The notes under the pieces: model-generated
What the model was told of the DNA's origin: nothing
Database searches by the model: none
Seen by the model: only the letters and a program-made list of their open reading frames with translations
Source: Lachnospiraceae bacterium
Lineage (GTDB): Bacteria > Bacillota > Clostridia > Lachnospirales > Lachnospiraceae
Assembly: GCA_021201665.1 (NCBI GenBank)
Contig: JAJQEO010000114.1
Coordinates: forward strand, 5,334-69,333
Length of the DNA stretch: 64,000 nucleotides
Reading direction: 5' to 3'
Translations under genes and position numbers: made by a program
Shown here: piece after piece, positions 26,109 through 35,206 of the stretch
Layout of the letters: every line of letters begins with the position of its first letter
Numbering within the stretch: position 1 is the stretch's first letter

Positions 26109-26414
26109 ATGGTAGCTGCAAGAATTCCGGAGAAGTTTCGGCCGTGTTTTTGGGACGCGGATTTTGATAAACTGAATCTTGAAGAGAACAAGGATTTTAT
26201 TATTACGCGGCTGTATGTAAAGGGCGGACTTAGCGGAATCGACTGGGTACATGATCAGTACAGCGATGAAGAGATCAAAGATGCGGCCAGAAAACGCCGC
26301 GCGTTAAACCCGATTGTCGCTAATTATCTTCGAAAAAAATATCATCTTAAAAAGCAGGACATGGCGTATTACCGTATGGCACAGTCCGGTGGAAGGGAGC
26401 TCTGGGACTACTGA
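26109..26414 (+). CDS. DUF6922-like small protein, partner of the AbiEii-type nucleotidyltransferase
   Basis: 101 residues, probably cytoplasmic. It contains a stretch typical of proteins encoded before AbiEii genes: IPEKFRPCFWDADFDKLNLE, a TRLYVKGG segment and a basic C-terminal half. The ATG at 26109 has GGAGG at 26098-26102; the TTG upstream at 26091 overlaps that site and is rejected. Its stop overlaps the next start by one base, so the two are translated together. By position it is the candidate antitoxin or regulator; the palindrome at 26060 may be its operator. The function is inferred from context only. Confidence 0.7.
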   Translation: MVAARIPEKFRPCFWDADFDKLNLEENKDFIITRLYVKGGLSGIDWVHDQYSDEEIKDAARKRRALNPIVANYLRKKYHLKKQDMAYYRMAQSGGRELWDY

Positions 26415-27082
26415 TGTATCTTGAAATTCTGGATGAGAGGCGGAACCATATTCTGAGAGAAATCGTTGAAAAAGTCGATATCGGTGTTTATTATATGGCC
26501 GGAGGGACTGCGCTGGCTCTGCAGCTGGGACATCGGAAGTCAGTTGATTTTGATTTTTTCGTTCCTCATAAGTTTCATGCGGAATTGTTGCTTGATCAGC
26601 TGAAGAATCTAAACTATCCTTTAGAGACAATAAATGTCTGTGACGGAACCTGCGACGTTTTGCTGGACGGAGTTCAGGTCAGCTTCTTCTATTATCCGCA
26701 GAAAATGCTTCGCCCTTATGTCGAAGAAAAGGAATGGGAGCATCTGCGTATGGCCGGACTGGAAGACATTGCTGTGATGAAAGCTGTCGCGATCGGGTCA
26801 AGAGGGGCGAAGAAGGATTTTTTTGACCTTTATCACATTTTGCACCGGATGGATTTTGGTATAAAAGACCTGGTGGATGGCCTTTTTGTAAAATTTGGTG
26901 AGAAACATGATTTTTCGTATATTGGAATGGGATTAAATTATTTCGAGGATGCCGAGACGGAAATACTGCCGGAGACCTTTGTGAAATATAACTGGAAAGA
27001 GATCAAAAAGTATTTTTCGGAAATACAGGAACCGTTTTTTACAGAGCTGAGACTCAGAAGCAGGCTTTCCGATCCGGAATAA
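26414..27082 (+). CDS. AbiEii/AbiGii-type nucleotidyltransferase (toxin-like)
   Basis: 222 residues. The nucleotidyltransferase core is present: YYMAGGTALALQLGHR (about residues 21-36) and VDFDFFVPH (38-46), i.e. the GGT and DxD metal-binding motifs. LEDIAVMKAVAIGSRGAKKD with DFFDLYHIL fits the conserved K...D block of the AbiEii family. AbiEii proteins of type IV toxin-antitoxin systems modify tRNA or other targets with nucleotides. Start overlap with the upstream gene implies a two-gene operon. Activity and target here are unknown. Confidence 0.82.
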   Translation: MYLEILDERRNHILREIVEKVDIGVYYMAGGTALALQLGHRKSVDFDFFVPHKFHAELLLDQLKNLNYPLETINVCDGTCDVLLDGVQVSFFYYPQKMLRPYVEEKEWEHLRMAGLEDIAVMKAVAIGSRGAKKDFFDLYHILHRMDFGIKDLVDGLFVKFGEKHDFSYIGMGLNYFEDAETEILPETFVKYNWKEIKKYFSEIQEPFFTELRLRSRLSDPE

Positions 27083-27138
27083 GGTGAACTCAGGATGCAT
27101 ATATTTTACAGAATTTATACAGCTTTGGACAGTGCCTG

Positions 27139-28476
27139 ATGAAAAGACTACAGGGAAGAAAGAAATTGATAATTGCAGCGGCAGCGAGTTTCCTTCTTTT
27201 TGTGAACACGACAAACGTGGCTGCATGGGAAGCTGCTGTAAGCGAGGCGGCTGACACTGCTGATTCGGATCTTTCCCTTGATCTGTACGCCCGATGTGCC
27301 GTGCTGATGGACGGCGGCAGCGGGCGTGTCCTTTATGACCAGAATGGCGATGTCCCGCTTCCGATGGCGAGCACGACCAAAATTATGACCTGCATCCTTG
27401 CGCTGGAGGCACTGGGGGAGGCGGAAGATGGAACTTCGGATCCAGATTCTGAGGCAGAAGCCGCCCCCAAAACAAGTGCGGAGACAGACACCGCCCAAAG
27501 CGCAGATTCCGGGACGGATACGTCCGCTGATATCATCTGCACTGTATCCGGCACCGCCTCCGCGCAGCCTGAGGTAAAGCTGGGAATGGTAAAGGACGAC
27601 ACGTTTTATCTGAGCGACCTTCTGTATTCCCTGATGCTGGAATCGCACAATGATACGGCTGTCTGCATCGCGGAGACCATCGGAGGCAGTGTGGAAGGCT
27701 TTGCCACGATGATGAATGCGAAAGCGCGGGAAATTGGCTGTACGCAGACATATTTTATTACGCCGAACGGTCTGGATGCCGAGGACGAAAACGGCGAACA
27801 TCACACGACCGCGCATGACCTGGCGCTGATCATGCGCTACTGCATCACAGAATCTCCTCAGAGGGAAGCGTTTCTGGCCGTGACGCAGACCGCTTCGTAT
27901 TCTTTTTCCAATATTTCCGGGACACGCAGCTACAGCTGCACGAATCACAACGCTTTTCTGAATCTGATGGAAGGAGCAATCTCCGGAAAAACCGGATTTA
28001 CCTCGAAAGCGGGCTACTGCTATGTGGGGGCGCTTGAGAGAGATGGGAAGCTGCTGATCGTGGCTCTTTTAGCCTGCGGCTGGCCGAATAACAAAGGATA
28101 CAAGTGGGTCGACACCAAAAAGCTGATGAATTACGGTCTCTCTGAATATGAGCTGCGTGATATCACGGCCAAGGTGCCGCAGACCGGCGAGATCCCTGTC
28201 ACAGACGGACAGCAGGAGCAGGTGGCAACACTGGCGGAATCGCCGCCATCTGTGGAGATTCTGATGCGGTCTGATGAAGAGGTTGAGATTCGCGTAGAAA
28301 TGCTGCAAACCATCGAGGCACCTGTGGCGGAAGGAACTCAGGTCGGGCTCATACACTATTTGATTGATGGCAATGAGTATGCAGTCACGTCCATTCTGAC
28401 CGCGCAGGAGGTCAAAAGGAGAACATTTTTCTATTGTCTGAGAGAGCTGGCGGGAGCGTTTTTATTACGCGGGTGA
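27139..28476 (+). CDS. D-alanyl-D-alanine carboxypeptidase (DacF/PBP5-type, S11)
   Basis: Secreted or membrane-attached peptidoglycan trimming enzyme of 445 residues. Signal peptide at 1-29 (IIAAAASFLLF core, AA^W). The active-site motifs are S78-TTK81, SHN (in MLESHNDTA) and KTG (ISGKTGFTS). An acidic Ser/Thr/Asp/Ala-rich insert of roughly 55 residues (about 95-150) splits the domain shortly after SxxK, where the family normally continues directly. The C-terminal region is the PBP5 beta domain, ending in a hydrophobic amphipathic tail. The ribosome binding site is poor. A second enzyme of this family is at 52325. Confidence 0.88.
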   Translation: MKRLQGRKKLIIAAAASFLLFVNTTNVAAWEAAVSEAADTADSDLSLDLYARCAVLMDGGSGRVLYDQNGDVPLPMASTTKIMTCILALEALGEAEDGTSDPDSEAEAAPKTSAETDTAQSADSGTDTSADIICTVSGTASAQPEVKLGMVKDDTFYLSDLLYSLMLESHNDTAVCIAETIGGSVEGFATMMNAKAREIGCTQTYFITPNGLDAEDENGEHHTTAHDLALIMRYCITESPQREAFLAVTQTASYSFSNISGTRSYSCTNHNAFLNLMEGAISGKTGFTSKAGYCYVGALERDGKLLIVALLACGWPNNKGYKWVDTKKLMNYGLSEYELRDITAKVPQTGEIPVTDGQQEQVATLAESPPSVEILMRSDEEVEIRVEMLQTIEAPVAEGTQVGLIHYLIDGNEYAVTSILTAQEVKRRTFFYCLRELAGAFLLRG

Positions 28477-28903
28477 GCCTGTCTCTGGTTGCTGCTCACA
28501 CCACGCCGCGCTGTCTGGCGCGTGGCATGGGCAAAAACTCGGGCATTTGAGCATCCGGCCTGTCACGGTACTGAATATCCAATAGAACAGGGGAGCGATT
28601 TTGGTTGCTCCTGTGTGTATCTGCGCCGATGAAAAACACACTTGCTCATCTGGTAAAATAGGCGTATACTTTTTTACTATCTGAAAATGTTCTTCGCGCC
28701 ATAGTTTTTCAGTGAGTGATATGTCGAGTATAAAAGAGACAGATTGGCGAATACTATGATTCGAATGACAAAAGGACAGGATGCCGCTGAAGCCAGGAAC
28801 AATAAGGCAGGTATCTGCCGTACGAAAAGAAAATTGATCTATTAACAGCAAACCACAAGCCCTGCATTTATCATACAGGGTGAAATTACAAGGAGGAAGA
28901 CCT
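28477..28903. other. 427-bp gap without a supported gene
   Basis: A minus-strand open frame (28465-28851) lacks a convincing ribosome binding site and family likeness. The stretch has short hairpins (for example CCCTG/CAGGG at 28861-28880 before the M32 gene) and looks like a decayed dispersed repeat. The M32 promoter must lie here. Confidence 0.5.
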
Positions 28904-30397
28904 ATGAGCCAGACACTGGATCAATTCAAAGAATACTTGCACAAAATGAGGCAGTACGAGCATGTGCTAACGCTTCTGTACTGGGATTTGCAGACGCTTG
29001 CGCCGGAGAAAGGCGTGGAAGCGCACATGGATGCCATTTCTTATTTCTCATCCGAATCCTTCCGCCTCTCCACCGCGGATGAGTATGGGCAGATGCTGCG
29101 TGCTCTCTCGGAGCCGGATGAGTACAATGCGCTCGATGAGGCCATGCAGCTCACTGTCAGACGCTATTCGCGGGACTATGAACGCTTTAAACGCGTCCCG
29201 GCGGAATTTTTCACTGCTTATACCGAGACGAAGGCCCGCTCGGAAAAGGCCTGGGAGAAGGCAAAACGGAGCGCGGATTTTGCCCAGTTCGCCCCTTATC
29301 TGGAAAAGGTGATTTCCATGACGAAGGAATATGTGCATTACATGGAGCCGGAACAGGATCCTTATGAAGTGCTGCTGGACATGTATGAGGAAGGGATCGA
29401 CGGCGCCACGATCGACCGCGTATTTGAAGAATTAAAGGAAGGCCTGCTTCCGCTTCTTGAAAAAATTGAGGCAAGGCCCAGACCTGATCTGTCCGCCCTG
29501 GAAGGGAGCTACGACATTGCCGCACAGAAAAAGGTGCAGCAGATGCTGCTGGAGTACATTGGCTTTGACGCCGATGCCGGTGCGACTGCCGAGAGTGAGC
29601 ATCCGTTCACGACGGAGCTGAGCGTCGGCGATGTCCGTGTGACCAATCATTACAAGGAAAACGACCCGATCTCCGCGATTTTCAGCGCGATTCACGAGGG
29701 AGGCCACGCGATTTTCGGTCAGAACGTGGATCCTGCCTATCAGGACACCGCGGCAGGGCAAGTCAATCTGATGGGGCTGCACGAGAGTCAGTCGCGCTTC
29801 TTTGAAAACATCCTCGGTCGCCGCAAGAGCTTCTGGATTCCGATCTATGACAAGCTTGGCGAGCTTTTGCCCCAGTTTAAGGAAGTTCCGCTGGATACCT
29901 TCTGCCAGGCAATCAATGATGTACACCCGAGCATGATCCGCACCGAGGCGGACGAAGTGACCTACTGCCTGCACATTATTCTGCGCTATGAAATGGAAAA
30001 AGCGATATTCCGGGACAACGTACCTGTCGATAAGCTTCCGGGACTCTGGAACGATAAAATGGAAGAGCTGCTCGGCATCCGTCCGGCAGACGATGGCGAA
30101 GGCATTCTCCAGGATATGCACTGGTCCGACGGCTCCTTCGGCTACTTCCCATCCTACCTGCTTGGCTCCATGTATGACGGTATGTTCCTGGAGGCGCTGG
30201 AAAAAGAGAAGGGTAGCGTGGACGACATCCTTGCACAGGGCCGGATTCGTGAGATTACCACGTGGCTGAATGAGAAAATCCACCGCCACGGCAGCCTGTA
30301 CACCTCCTCCGAGGTACTGCAGCGCGTCTGCGGCAGAGAACTCTCTGCCAAACCATTGCTCGATTATTTTTACCAGAAATATGAGAACCCGGACTGA
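28904..30397 (+). CDS. M32 family metallocarboxypeptidase (carboxypeptidase Taq)
   Basis: Cytoplasmic zinc carboxypeptidase of 497 residues, the family's usual length. The HEXXH zinc motif is HEGGH (264-268) in AIHEGGHAIFGQN. The third ligand region is LHESQSRFFEN about 25 residues later, and the family's HPSMIRTEADEVTY block follows. It removes C-terminal residues from peptides, with a broad preference. ATG 28904 is preferred for AAGGAGG at 28891-28897. It stands alone, closed by a hairpin that overlaps its stop. Confidence 0.93.
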   Translation: MSQTLDQFKEYLHKMRQYEHVLTLLYWDLQTLAPEKGVEAHMDAISYFSSESFRLSTADEYGQMLRALSEPDEYNALDEAMQLTVRRYSRDYERFKRVPAEFFTAYTETKARSEKAWEKAKRSADFAQFAPYLEKVISMTKEYVHYMEPEQDPYEVLLDMYEEGIDGATIDRVFEELKEGLLPLLEKIEARPRPDLSALEGSYDIAAQKKVQQMLLEYIGFDADAGATAESEHPFTTELSVGDVRVTNHYKENDPISAIFSAIHEGGHAIFGQNVDPAYQDTAAGQVNLMGLHESQSRFFENILGRRKSFWIPIYDKLGELLPQFKEVPLDTFCQAINDVHPSMIRTEADEVTYCLHIILRYEMEKAIFRDNVPVDKLPGLWNDKMEELLGIRPADDGEGILQDMHWSDGSFGYFPSYLLGSMYDGMFLEALEKEKGSVDDILAQGRIREITTWLNEKIHRHGSLYTSSEVLQRVCGRELSAKPLLDYFYQKYENPD

Positions 30398-30410
30398 AAA
30401 GTCCGGGTTC
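30385..30410 (+). terminator. Hairpin terminator of the M32 gene
   Basis: A perfect 11-bp stem (GAACCCGGACT / AGTCCGGGTTC) with a GAAA loop, overlapping the last codons. Only a broken T-tract follows (CTGATTACTTTTTA). Confidence 0.65.
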
Positions 30411-30414
30411 CTGA

Positions 30415-30564
30415 TTACTTTTTATCGTCATTGCAAAGCGTTTCATACTTTTTAACGAGAGCCTGAAAATCTTCCAGCGTTTTACAGTCCTTCAAATCAT
30501 TTAACACACGAATGCGCTCCAGTTTACGCGCCAGTGCTTCTATAACTTCAGCTGAATCAGGCAT
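30415..30564 (-). CDS. Small acidic/basic protein of 49 residues, unknown function
   Basis: A short frame below usual gene-calling limits. It starts at ATG 30564 behind AGGTGAT. It has an amphipathic helical composition (EALARKLERIRVLNDLKD, then FQALVKKYETL) and ends in DDKK. A strong promoter lies upstream (30698-30670). I do not recognise a family. Real coding is supported by the ribosome binding site, promoter and coherent helix pattern. Confidence 0.6.
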   Translation of the reverse strand: MPDSAEVIEALARKLERIRVLNDLKDCKTLEDFQALVKKYETLCNDDKK

Positions 30565-30669
30565 GTAATCACCTCGAACTTATAATGAGAACAAAAGAAT
30601 GATGGTTACTTTTCAGTGCAGAAGAATGATTGATTCTTTATCTGCGCCCGGTATTGATATGTTAAAATT

Positions 30670-30698
30670 ATTATAGCATATAAAAATTTTATCTACAA
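30670..30698 (-). promoter_or_regulatory. Promoter of the 49-residue protein gene
   Basis: TTGTAG (30698-30693), 17-bp spacer, TATAAT (30675-30670) on the minus strand. It leaves a leader of about 100 nt. Confidence 0.6.
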
Positions 30699-30756
30699 TA
30701 AAAATCGACCTATATTTTAGTAAGGCCGAAATTTTTATAGAATATTAAATAAAAAA

Positions 30757-30828
30757 TAGTCCCTAGGGGAATCGAACCCCTGTTTCCGCCGTGAGAGGGC
30801 GGCGTCTTAACCGCTTGACCAAGGAACC
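30757..30828 (-). tRNA. tRNA-Glu (anticodon CTC)
   Basis: Reading 30828 to 30757, the molecule has a 7-bp acceptor stem (GGTTCCT with AGGGACT, two G-U pairs), a Glu-type D arm (GGTCAAGCGGTTAAGAC), anticodon stem CCGCC/GGCGG with loop CTCTCAC giving CTC, and a T arm AGGGG-TTCGATT-CCCCT. CCA is not encoded. A T-rich run (ATTTTTTATTT) after the 3' end can terminate transcription. Confidence 0.95.
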
Positions 30829-30839
30829 GTACATCAGGC

Positions 30840-30868
30840 ATTATACATCGGCCTCTTGAAAATTGCAA
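30840..30868 (-). promoter_or_regulatory. tRNA-Glu promoter
   Basis: TTGCAA (30868-30863), 17-bp spacer, TATAAT (30845-30840) on the minus strand, 12 bp before the mature 5' end. Confidence 0.85.
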
Positions 30869-31003
30869 GCATTTTTTTGAATATTTGAAAAATTTTTTTC
30901 TGTACGGATTATGCATTGTTTCCTGCTATATTTGCAATGGGAGTTTTCTGCGGCCGCTCCGCTTCTGATCCGGGCGAAATTTTTCTTAATTTAAAAGGAA
31001 CTG

Positions 31004-31033
31004 TTGCAAGAATTGTTCATTCAGTGCTATACT
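31004..31033 (+). promoter_or_regulatory. Promoter of the DUF5717 operon
   Basis: TTGCAA (31004-31009), 18-bp spacer, TATACT (31028-31033). The leader to the TTG start is about 140 nt. Confidence 0.6.
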
Positions 31034-31181
31034 AGAAAATCATATATACGGGAGTGCGGCTGTATAAGTTATTTCATAACAGATTCTGGGTGAAGAGACG
31101 AAAGAGCAATTCCACAAGTCCTGCCGGAAGCGCGGCCTGCGGGGATTGACAACAGACAGCTGACAAATTGGGTGAAAAAGA

Positions 31182-34100
31182 TTGAAAAGACGAATCGAAC
31201 AGCTACTAAATGGAATATTTGAGTACGAGCCGGGGCACGTGATCATCCGGCCGGAGCAGCTGGAGTTGAAGGGAACACCGGGTGCCCTGCTGCATGGAAA
31301 GTTTTTTATAGAGAGCGCCAATGGGCAGCGTATCCACGGTTATTTATATCCGTCTGACATTCGGATGATCTGTGAGCCGGCGGAGTTTCACGGCATTTCG
31401 AATGAGATTCATTATCAGTTTGACTGCAGCGGACTGCAGGCGGATTTTTTTGCCGCTGGACCGCTTAAGGGGACGATTGTGCTTTGCTGTGATTGTGGGG
31501 AGTTTGAGATTCCTTATACTGTTTGTTCAGAAGCTGGTCAGAGAGAGGGGGAACTCCCTTTTGCGGATCTGGTGGAGTTTGCGCAGCTGGCGAGGCAGGA
31601 TTACCAGAGTGCGTATCGATATTTTTTGAAATCCTCCTTTCGCACGATTCTGAAAGGAGATCCGGAGCACCTCGCCCTTTATGAGGGCCTGCGGTCCGCG
31701 GATGTGAGCTACCGCAGTCTGGAAGAATTCCTGGTCGCAGCCGAATGTAAGGAAGCGCTGGACTTATCCTTTATCGCGCCGGATGGCTCTTTAGCCGGAG
31801 CGGAACCGACCGGGCAGAGGCCGGATTCGTGTGTGCCTGAGCTTTACGTAGAACGGCCAGAGGCATCCGCATCCGAACGTTACAGTGAATCGCCGGGGAC
31901 ATCTGCATCCGGTTTTTCTGGAGATATGCAGGAAATTTCTGATTCCGAGTCCGCTGAAAATAAACCGGAGGCGTCTGCGGAGCGGCCGCAGACGCTTGCG
32001 TTTGACTATGGGGAGCTTTCAGAGCCGGTGCGTGAGACCATCCGTATAAAAAAGAATACCTGGGGCTTTCAGGCTGTCTCGGTGGAATCGGACGCTTTGT
32101 TTGTGCGCCCGGAGCGGACGCTTTTTTCGACAGATGATTTCGCGGGCAGCACCTATGACCTGAATCTGGTTCTGGATACGAATCTGATGCATGCAGGCAA
32201 TAATTTCGCGAGACTGACTCTGAAGGCCGGGCGGCAGACGCTGACCGTGACAGTGGCTGTGCGGAAAAAACCGCAGCTGCATAAAGACCGCCAGTATCAT
32301 ATCCGGAAGATTATGATGAAAAAGCTGGAGAATCTCTATGTCAGCTTTCGTCTGCAAAAGACGGATACGTCTTCCTGGATCGAACATTCTGTCAGTGTGA
32401 TCAACAGCTACAAGAGGGCGGGCGGGGATGATCCATTTGCGGATCTTTTCCTGATACAGATGTATTATGCCGATGACAAGAAGCATAAGGCGAGCCGGCT
32501 CCTGGAGCAGGTCGAGGCGCAGAAGCAGAAACTGGATACGCCGGAACGCTATTGCTACTATCTCTACATTACAACCTTCTTTTATCAGGAGGCGGCCTAT
32601 GTGGACCGTGTGGAGGAAGAGGTCTGCAGACAGTTTTACCGCAGGCAGGAGAGCTGGCAGCTGCAGTGGATCCTTCTTTACCTGCAGGAGAAGTATTTGA
32701 ATAATCCCGGCGCCCGCTTTGAGGCAGTGGCGGAGCAGTTCACGAGCGGCTGCCGCAGCCGGATTCTGTATCTGGAGGCCTGGCAGGCGTTGAAGGAAAA
32801 TCCGTTTTTGCTGCGGCATTTAGGAGAGTTCGAACTGCATCTTTTGCGCTTCGCGGATCAGGAAAAGGTCCTGACAGCGGAGATCCTCCGTCAGGTGGCC
32901 AACCTCTCCATGCATCATACGGTGTTTGATGACAGGCTGTTCCGGGTGCTGACAAATGGCTGGAGGCTTTATCCGTCGGATGATCTGGTGCGCGCCATCT
33001 GTCAGATCCTGATCCGGGGCGATCGGAAGGAAAAAAAGTATTTCGAATGGTACGCGCGGGGAGTAGACGCGGGCCTGCGTCTGAATGGTCTTTATGAGGC
33101 TTATCTGCAGACAGTGGAAGGGATAGAGGTTCAGGATTTTCCGCAGATTATCCGTATGTATTTTTCCTATGACACATCGCTTGATTACTCGAGACGCGCT
33201 CGTGTTTACTGGAGTATCTATGAAAACCGGGATGCGCAGCCGCAGACCTGGTCCGGCTGCCGCGCGCAGATGGAGCGTTTCCTGACAGATCAGCTGGAAT
33301 ATGGGCATATTACGGATGAGCTTGCCGCCTTGTACAGAGGCTTTCTGCGCGAGTCGATGATTACTCCGTCCCTGGCCGGCAGACTGATTAAGCTGCTGTT
33401 TACGTATGAGATTGAATGTACGCTGCCGGAGATGGACATTCGCCAGATCGTCCTTCATTCTGTCCGCATACAGCAGGACTATACGGTGCGCCTGAAAAAC
33501 GGACGCGCACAGATACGTATTTATGATCCGGATGCCGCGCTTTTTGCTGTGGACGCCAACGGAATCTGGCACGAGGCACGGCCCATCTGCCGGATCCGGC
33601 GCCTGCTTGAGGATGAAAGGATGCTCTCCTGGTGCGCGAAAAAAGCACCGGAATATCCGGGACTGGTGATTTTTCTCTGTTCGCAGAGCATAAAATCAGA
33701 CCTGGTCAATGACAGACTGCTTCCTTATTTTCGCGCAGGCTGTTCGCTTCCTGAGATCACGGAAAGCTTCCGTGAAGAAATGCGCTCCTGGATCCTTTCT
33801 TATTATGTGGATCATCCGCGCGATGACACGCTCCCGGATTTTCTGGACTGGATGCTTTCCGGAAAGGCCGGGCGCAGAAATACCGTGCAGGATTTTGCCC
33901 GTGTGAATAAAACTGCGATGATCACGCTGCTTGCGGAGGAGGGAAAGTGTGCGGAGGCCTTCGCGCTGCTGGATGAGTTCGGGGCAGAGGAGATTCCTCT
34001 GGTGAAGCTGGTGCGGATCGCCAGCCGTATGGTTCTGGAGCTGGAATTTGAAGAGAATACCATGCTTCTGTCCCTTTGCAGGGAGTGCTTTGCCCGGGGC

Positions 34101-35189
34101 AAATACGATGACAAGCTGCTGCGTTATCTGCTGCTTTACTTTGAAGGCCCGGCTAAGGAGATGAAACAGATCTGGACGGCGGCCGGCGATTTTGGACTGG
34201 ATACCATGCTGCTGGAGGAAAAGATCCTCATGATGATTCTGTTCACCAGATCTGGATCGTCAGGTTCCGAGCCGGTCTTTGACGCGTATTTAAAAAAGCT
34301 GGGCCGCCGGAAGCTCTGCACGGCTTATGCGAATCTGAAAGCCTACGAATATTTCGTCAAAGGACTTCCGGTAGCGGAACCGGTTTTTTGCTTTATAGAA
34401 AAAGAATACCGGCGCCTGAGCGGCATGGAGCGTCTGTCCGAGCAGGAGCCGGTGTGCCGGCTGGCTCTTCTGGAGAGCTACGCGCGCGCAGCGTCATTGA
34501 CAAAGACGCAGCGTGTATACGCAGCTGAGATACTGGAGGAATTCAATACGAAGGGCATGCGTTTCGCGTTTTTCAAGCGCTTTGATGAGGAGCTTCTGCG
34601 TCCTTGGCAGCTGCAGGGACATGTGTTTGCAGAGTACGCCGGCAATCCAAAGAGTATCGTCCGCATCCGTTACCGATACCGGACACGGAATGGTCAGGAT
34701 GCAGTGGAGATTTCGACCCCGGCACTGATTGCAGCATTGCCGGGTCAGGAGCAGAAGTCAGGATCTTCTGAAGCCGCCAGGATGCCAGAGACTGCAGAGA
34801 AGGCAGAACAGTCAGATAAAGCAGACACGCCGACATTGCCGGAAGCGGAATATACCACAGAGCTTGTGCCGAACTGCTTTGAAGGCATTTTTGTGAAAGA
34901 GTTTACGCTGTTTGCTGAAGAGGAGATTGAGTGTGTATTTGAGGAGATCCCACCTGCCGCAGACGGACACGGGGAATCTTCTGTTAATGCGAATCAGGGC
35001 GGCAAAAAGTATATTTCTGACAGAAGGCTTCTTCGCGCGGATCCTGACGAGCCGGATACCGGCATGTATGGTCTTTTGAACCAGCTTTGCCGTTCGGTCG
35101 GCAGTCAGGATGCGGAGGCAGCACAGGAAACTCTGGATACATGGCTTACCCTTGAATACCTTGCGAAAGAAGTATTTACATTAATCTGA
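31182..35189 (+). CDS. DUF5717-type large protein with beta and helical-repeat regions
   Basis: 1335 residues with no signal peptide, so probably cytoplasmic. Two related beta-rich segments (about 1-120 and 285-370; IEQLLNGIFEYEPGHVII and ETIRIKKNTWGFQAVSVE) flank a low-complexity acidic/Ser/Pro linker (about 205-275). A long helical-repeat section follows (about 370-1170; many aromatic-rich pairs such as ARRYYWS and RYLLLYFEG types), then a second low-complexity spacer and a beta segment. It resembles the DUF5717 family I associate with Lachnospiraceae. The start is TTG with GGGTGA upstream. It is followed after 17 bp by a DUF5716 gene. The look is that of a scaffold; no enzymatic motif is visible. 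Confidence 0.7.
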   Translation: MKRRIEQLLNGIFEYEPGHVIIRPEQLELKGTPGALLHGKFFIESANGQRIHGYLYPSDIRMICEPAEFHGISNEIHYQFDCSGLQADFFAAGPLKGTIVLCCDCGEFEIPYTVCSEAGQREGELPFADLVEFAQLARQDYQSAYRYFLKSSFRTILKGDPEHLALYEGLRSADVSYRSLEEFLVAAECKEALDLSFIAPDGSLAGAEPTGQRPDSCVPELYVERPEASASERYSESPGTSASGFSGDMQEISDSESAENKPEASAERPQTLAFDYGELSEPVRETIRIKKNTWGFQAVSVESDALFVRPERTLFSTDDFAGSTYDLNLVLDTNLMHAGNNFARLTLKAGRQTLTVTVAVRKKPQLHKDRQYHIRKIMMKKLENLYVSFRLQKTDTSSWIEHSVSVINSYKRAGGDDPFADLFLIQMYYADDKKHKASRLLEQVEAQKQKLDTPERYCYYLYITTFFYQEAAYVDRVEEEVCRQFYRRQESWQLQWILLYLQEKYLNNPGARFEAVAEQFTSGCRSRILYLEAWQALKENPFLLRHLGEFELHLLRFADQEKVLTAEILRQVANLSMHHTVFDDRLFRVLTNGWRLYPSDDLVRAICQILIRGDRKEKKYFEWYARGVDAGLRLNGLYEAYLQTVEGIEVQDFPQIIRMYFSYDTSLDYSRRARVYWSIYENRDAQPQTWSGCRAQMERFLTDQLEYGHITDELAALYRGFLRESMITPSLAGRLIKLLFTYEIECTLPEMDIRQIVLHSVRIQQDYTVRLKNGRAQIRIYDPDAALFAVDANGIWHEARPICRIRRLLEDERMLSWCAKKAPEYPGLVIFLCSQSIKSDLVNDRLLPYFRAGCSLPEITESFREEMRSWILSYYVDHPRDDTLPDFLDWMLSGKAGRRNTVQDFARVNKTAMITLLAEEGKCAEAFALLDEFGAEEIPLVKLVRIASRMVLELEFEENTMLLSLCRECFARGKYDDKLLRYLLLYFEGPAKEMKQIWTAAGDFGLDTMLLEEKILMMILFTRSGSSGSEPVFDAYLKKLGRRKLCTAYANLKAYEYFVKGLPVAEPVFCFIEKEYRRLSGMERLSEQEPVCRLALLESYARAASLTKTQRVYAAEILEEFNTKGMRFAFFKRFDEELLRPWQLQGHVFAEYAGNPKSIVRIRYRYRTRNGQDAVEISTPALIAALPGQEQKSGSSEAARMPETAEKAEQSDKADTPTLPEAEYTTELVPNCFEGIFVKEFTLFAEEEIECVFEEIPPAADGHGESSVNANQGGKKYISDRRLLRADPDEPDTGMYGLLNQLCRSVGSQDAEAAQETLDTWLTLEYLAKEVFTLI

Positions 35190-35206
35190 TATAGTGGTGA
35201 ATATCT

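Noticed and set aside
28465-28851. Minus-strand open frame of 128 codons between the two carboxypeptidase genes
   Set aside because: No ribosome binding site, Cys/Pro-rich composition unlike a folded protein, and it overlaps the end of the carboxypeptidase gene.
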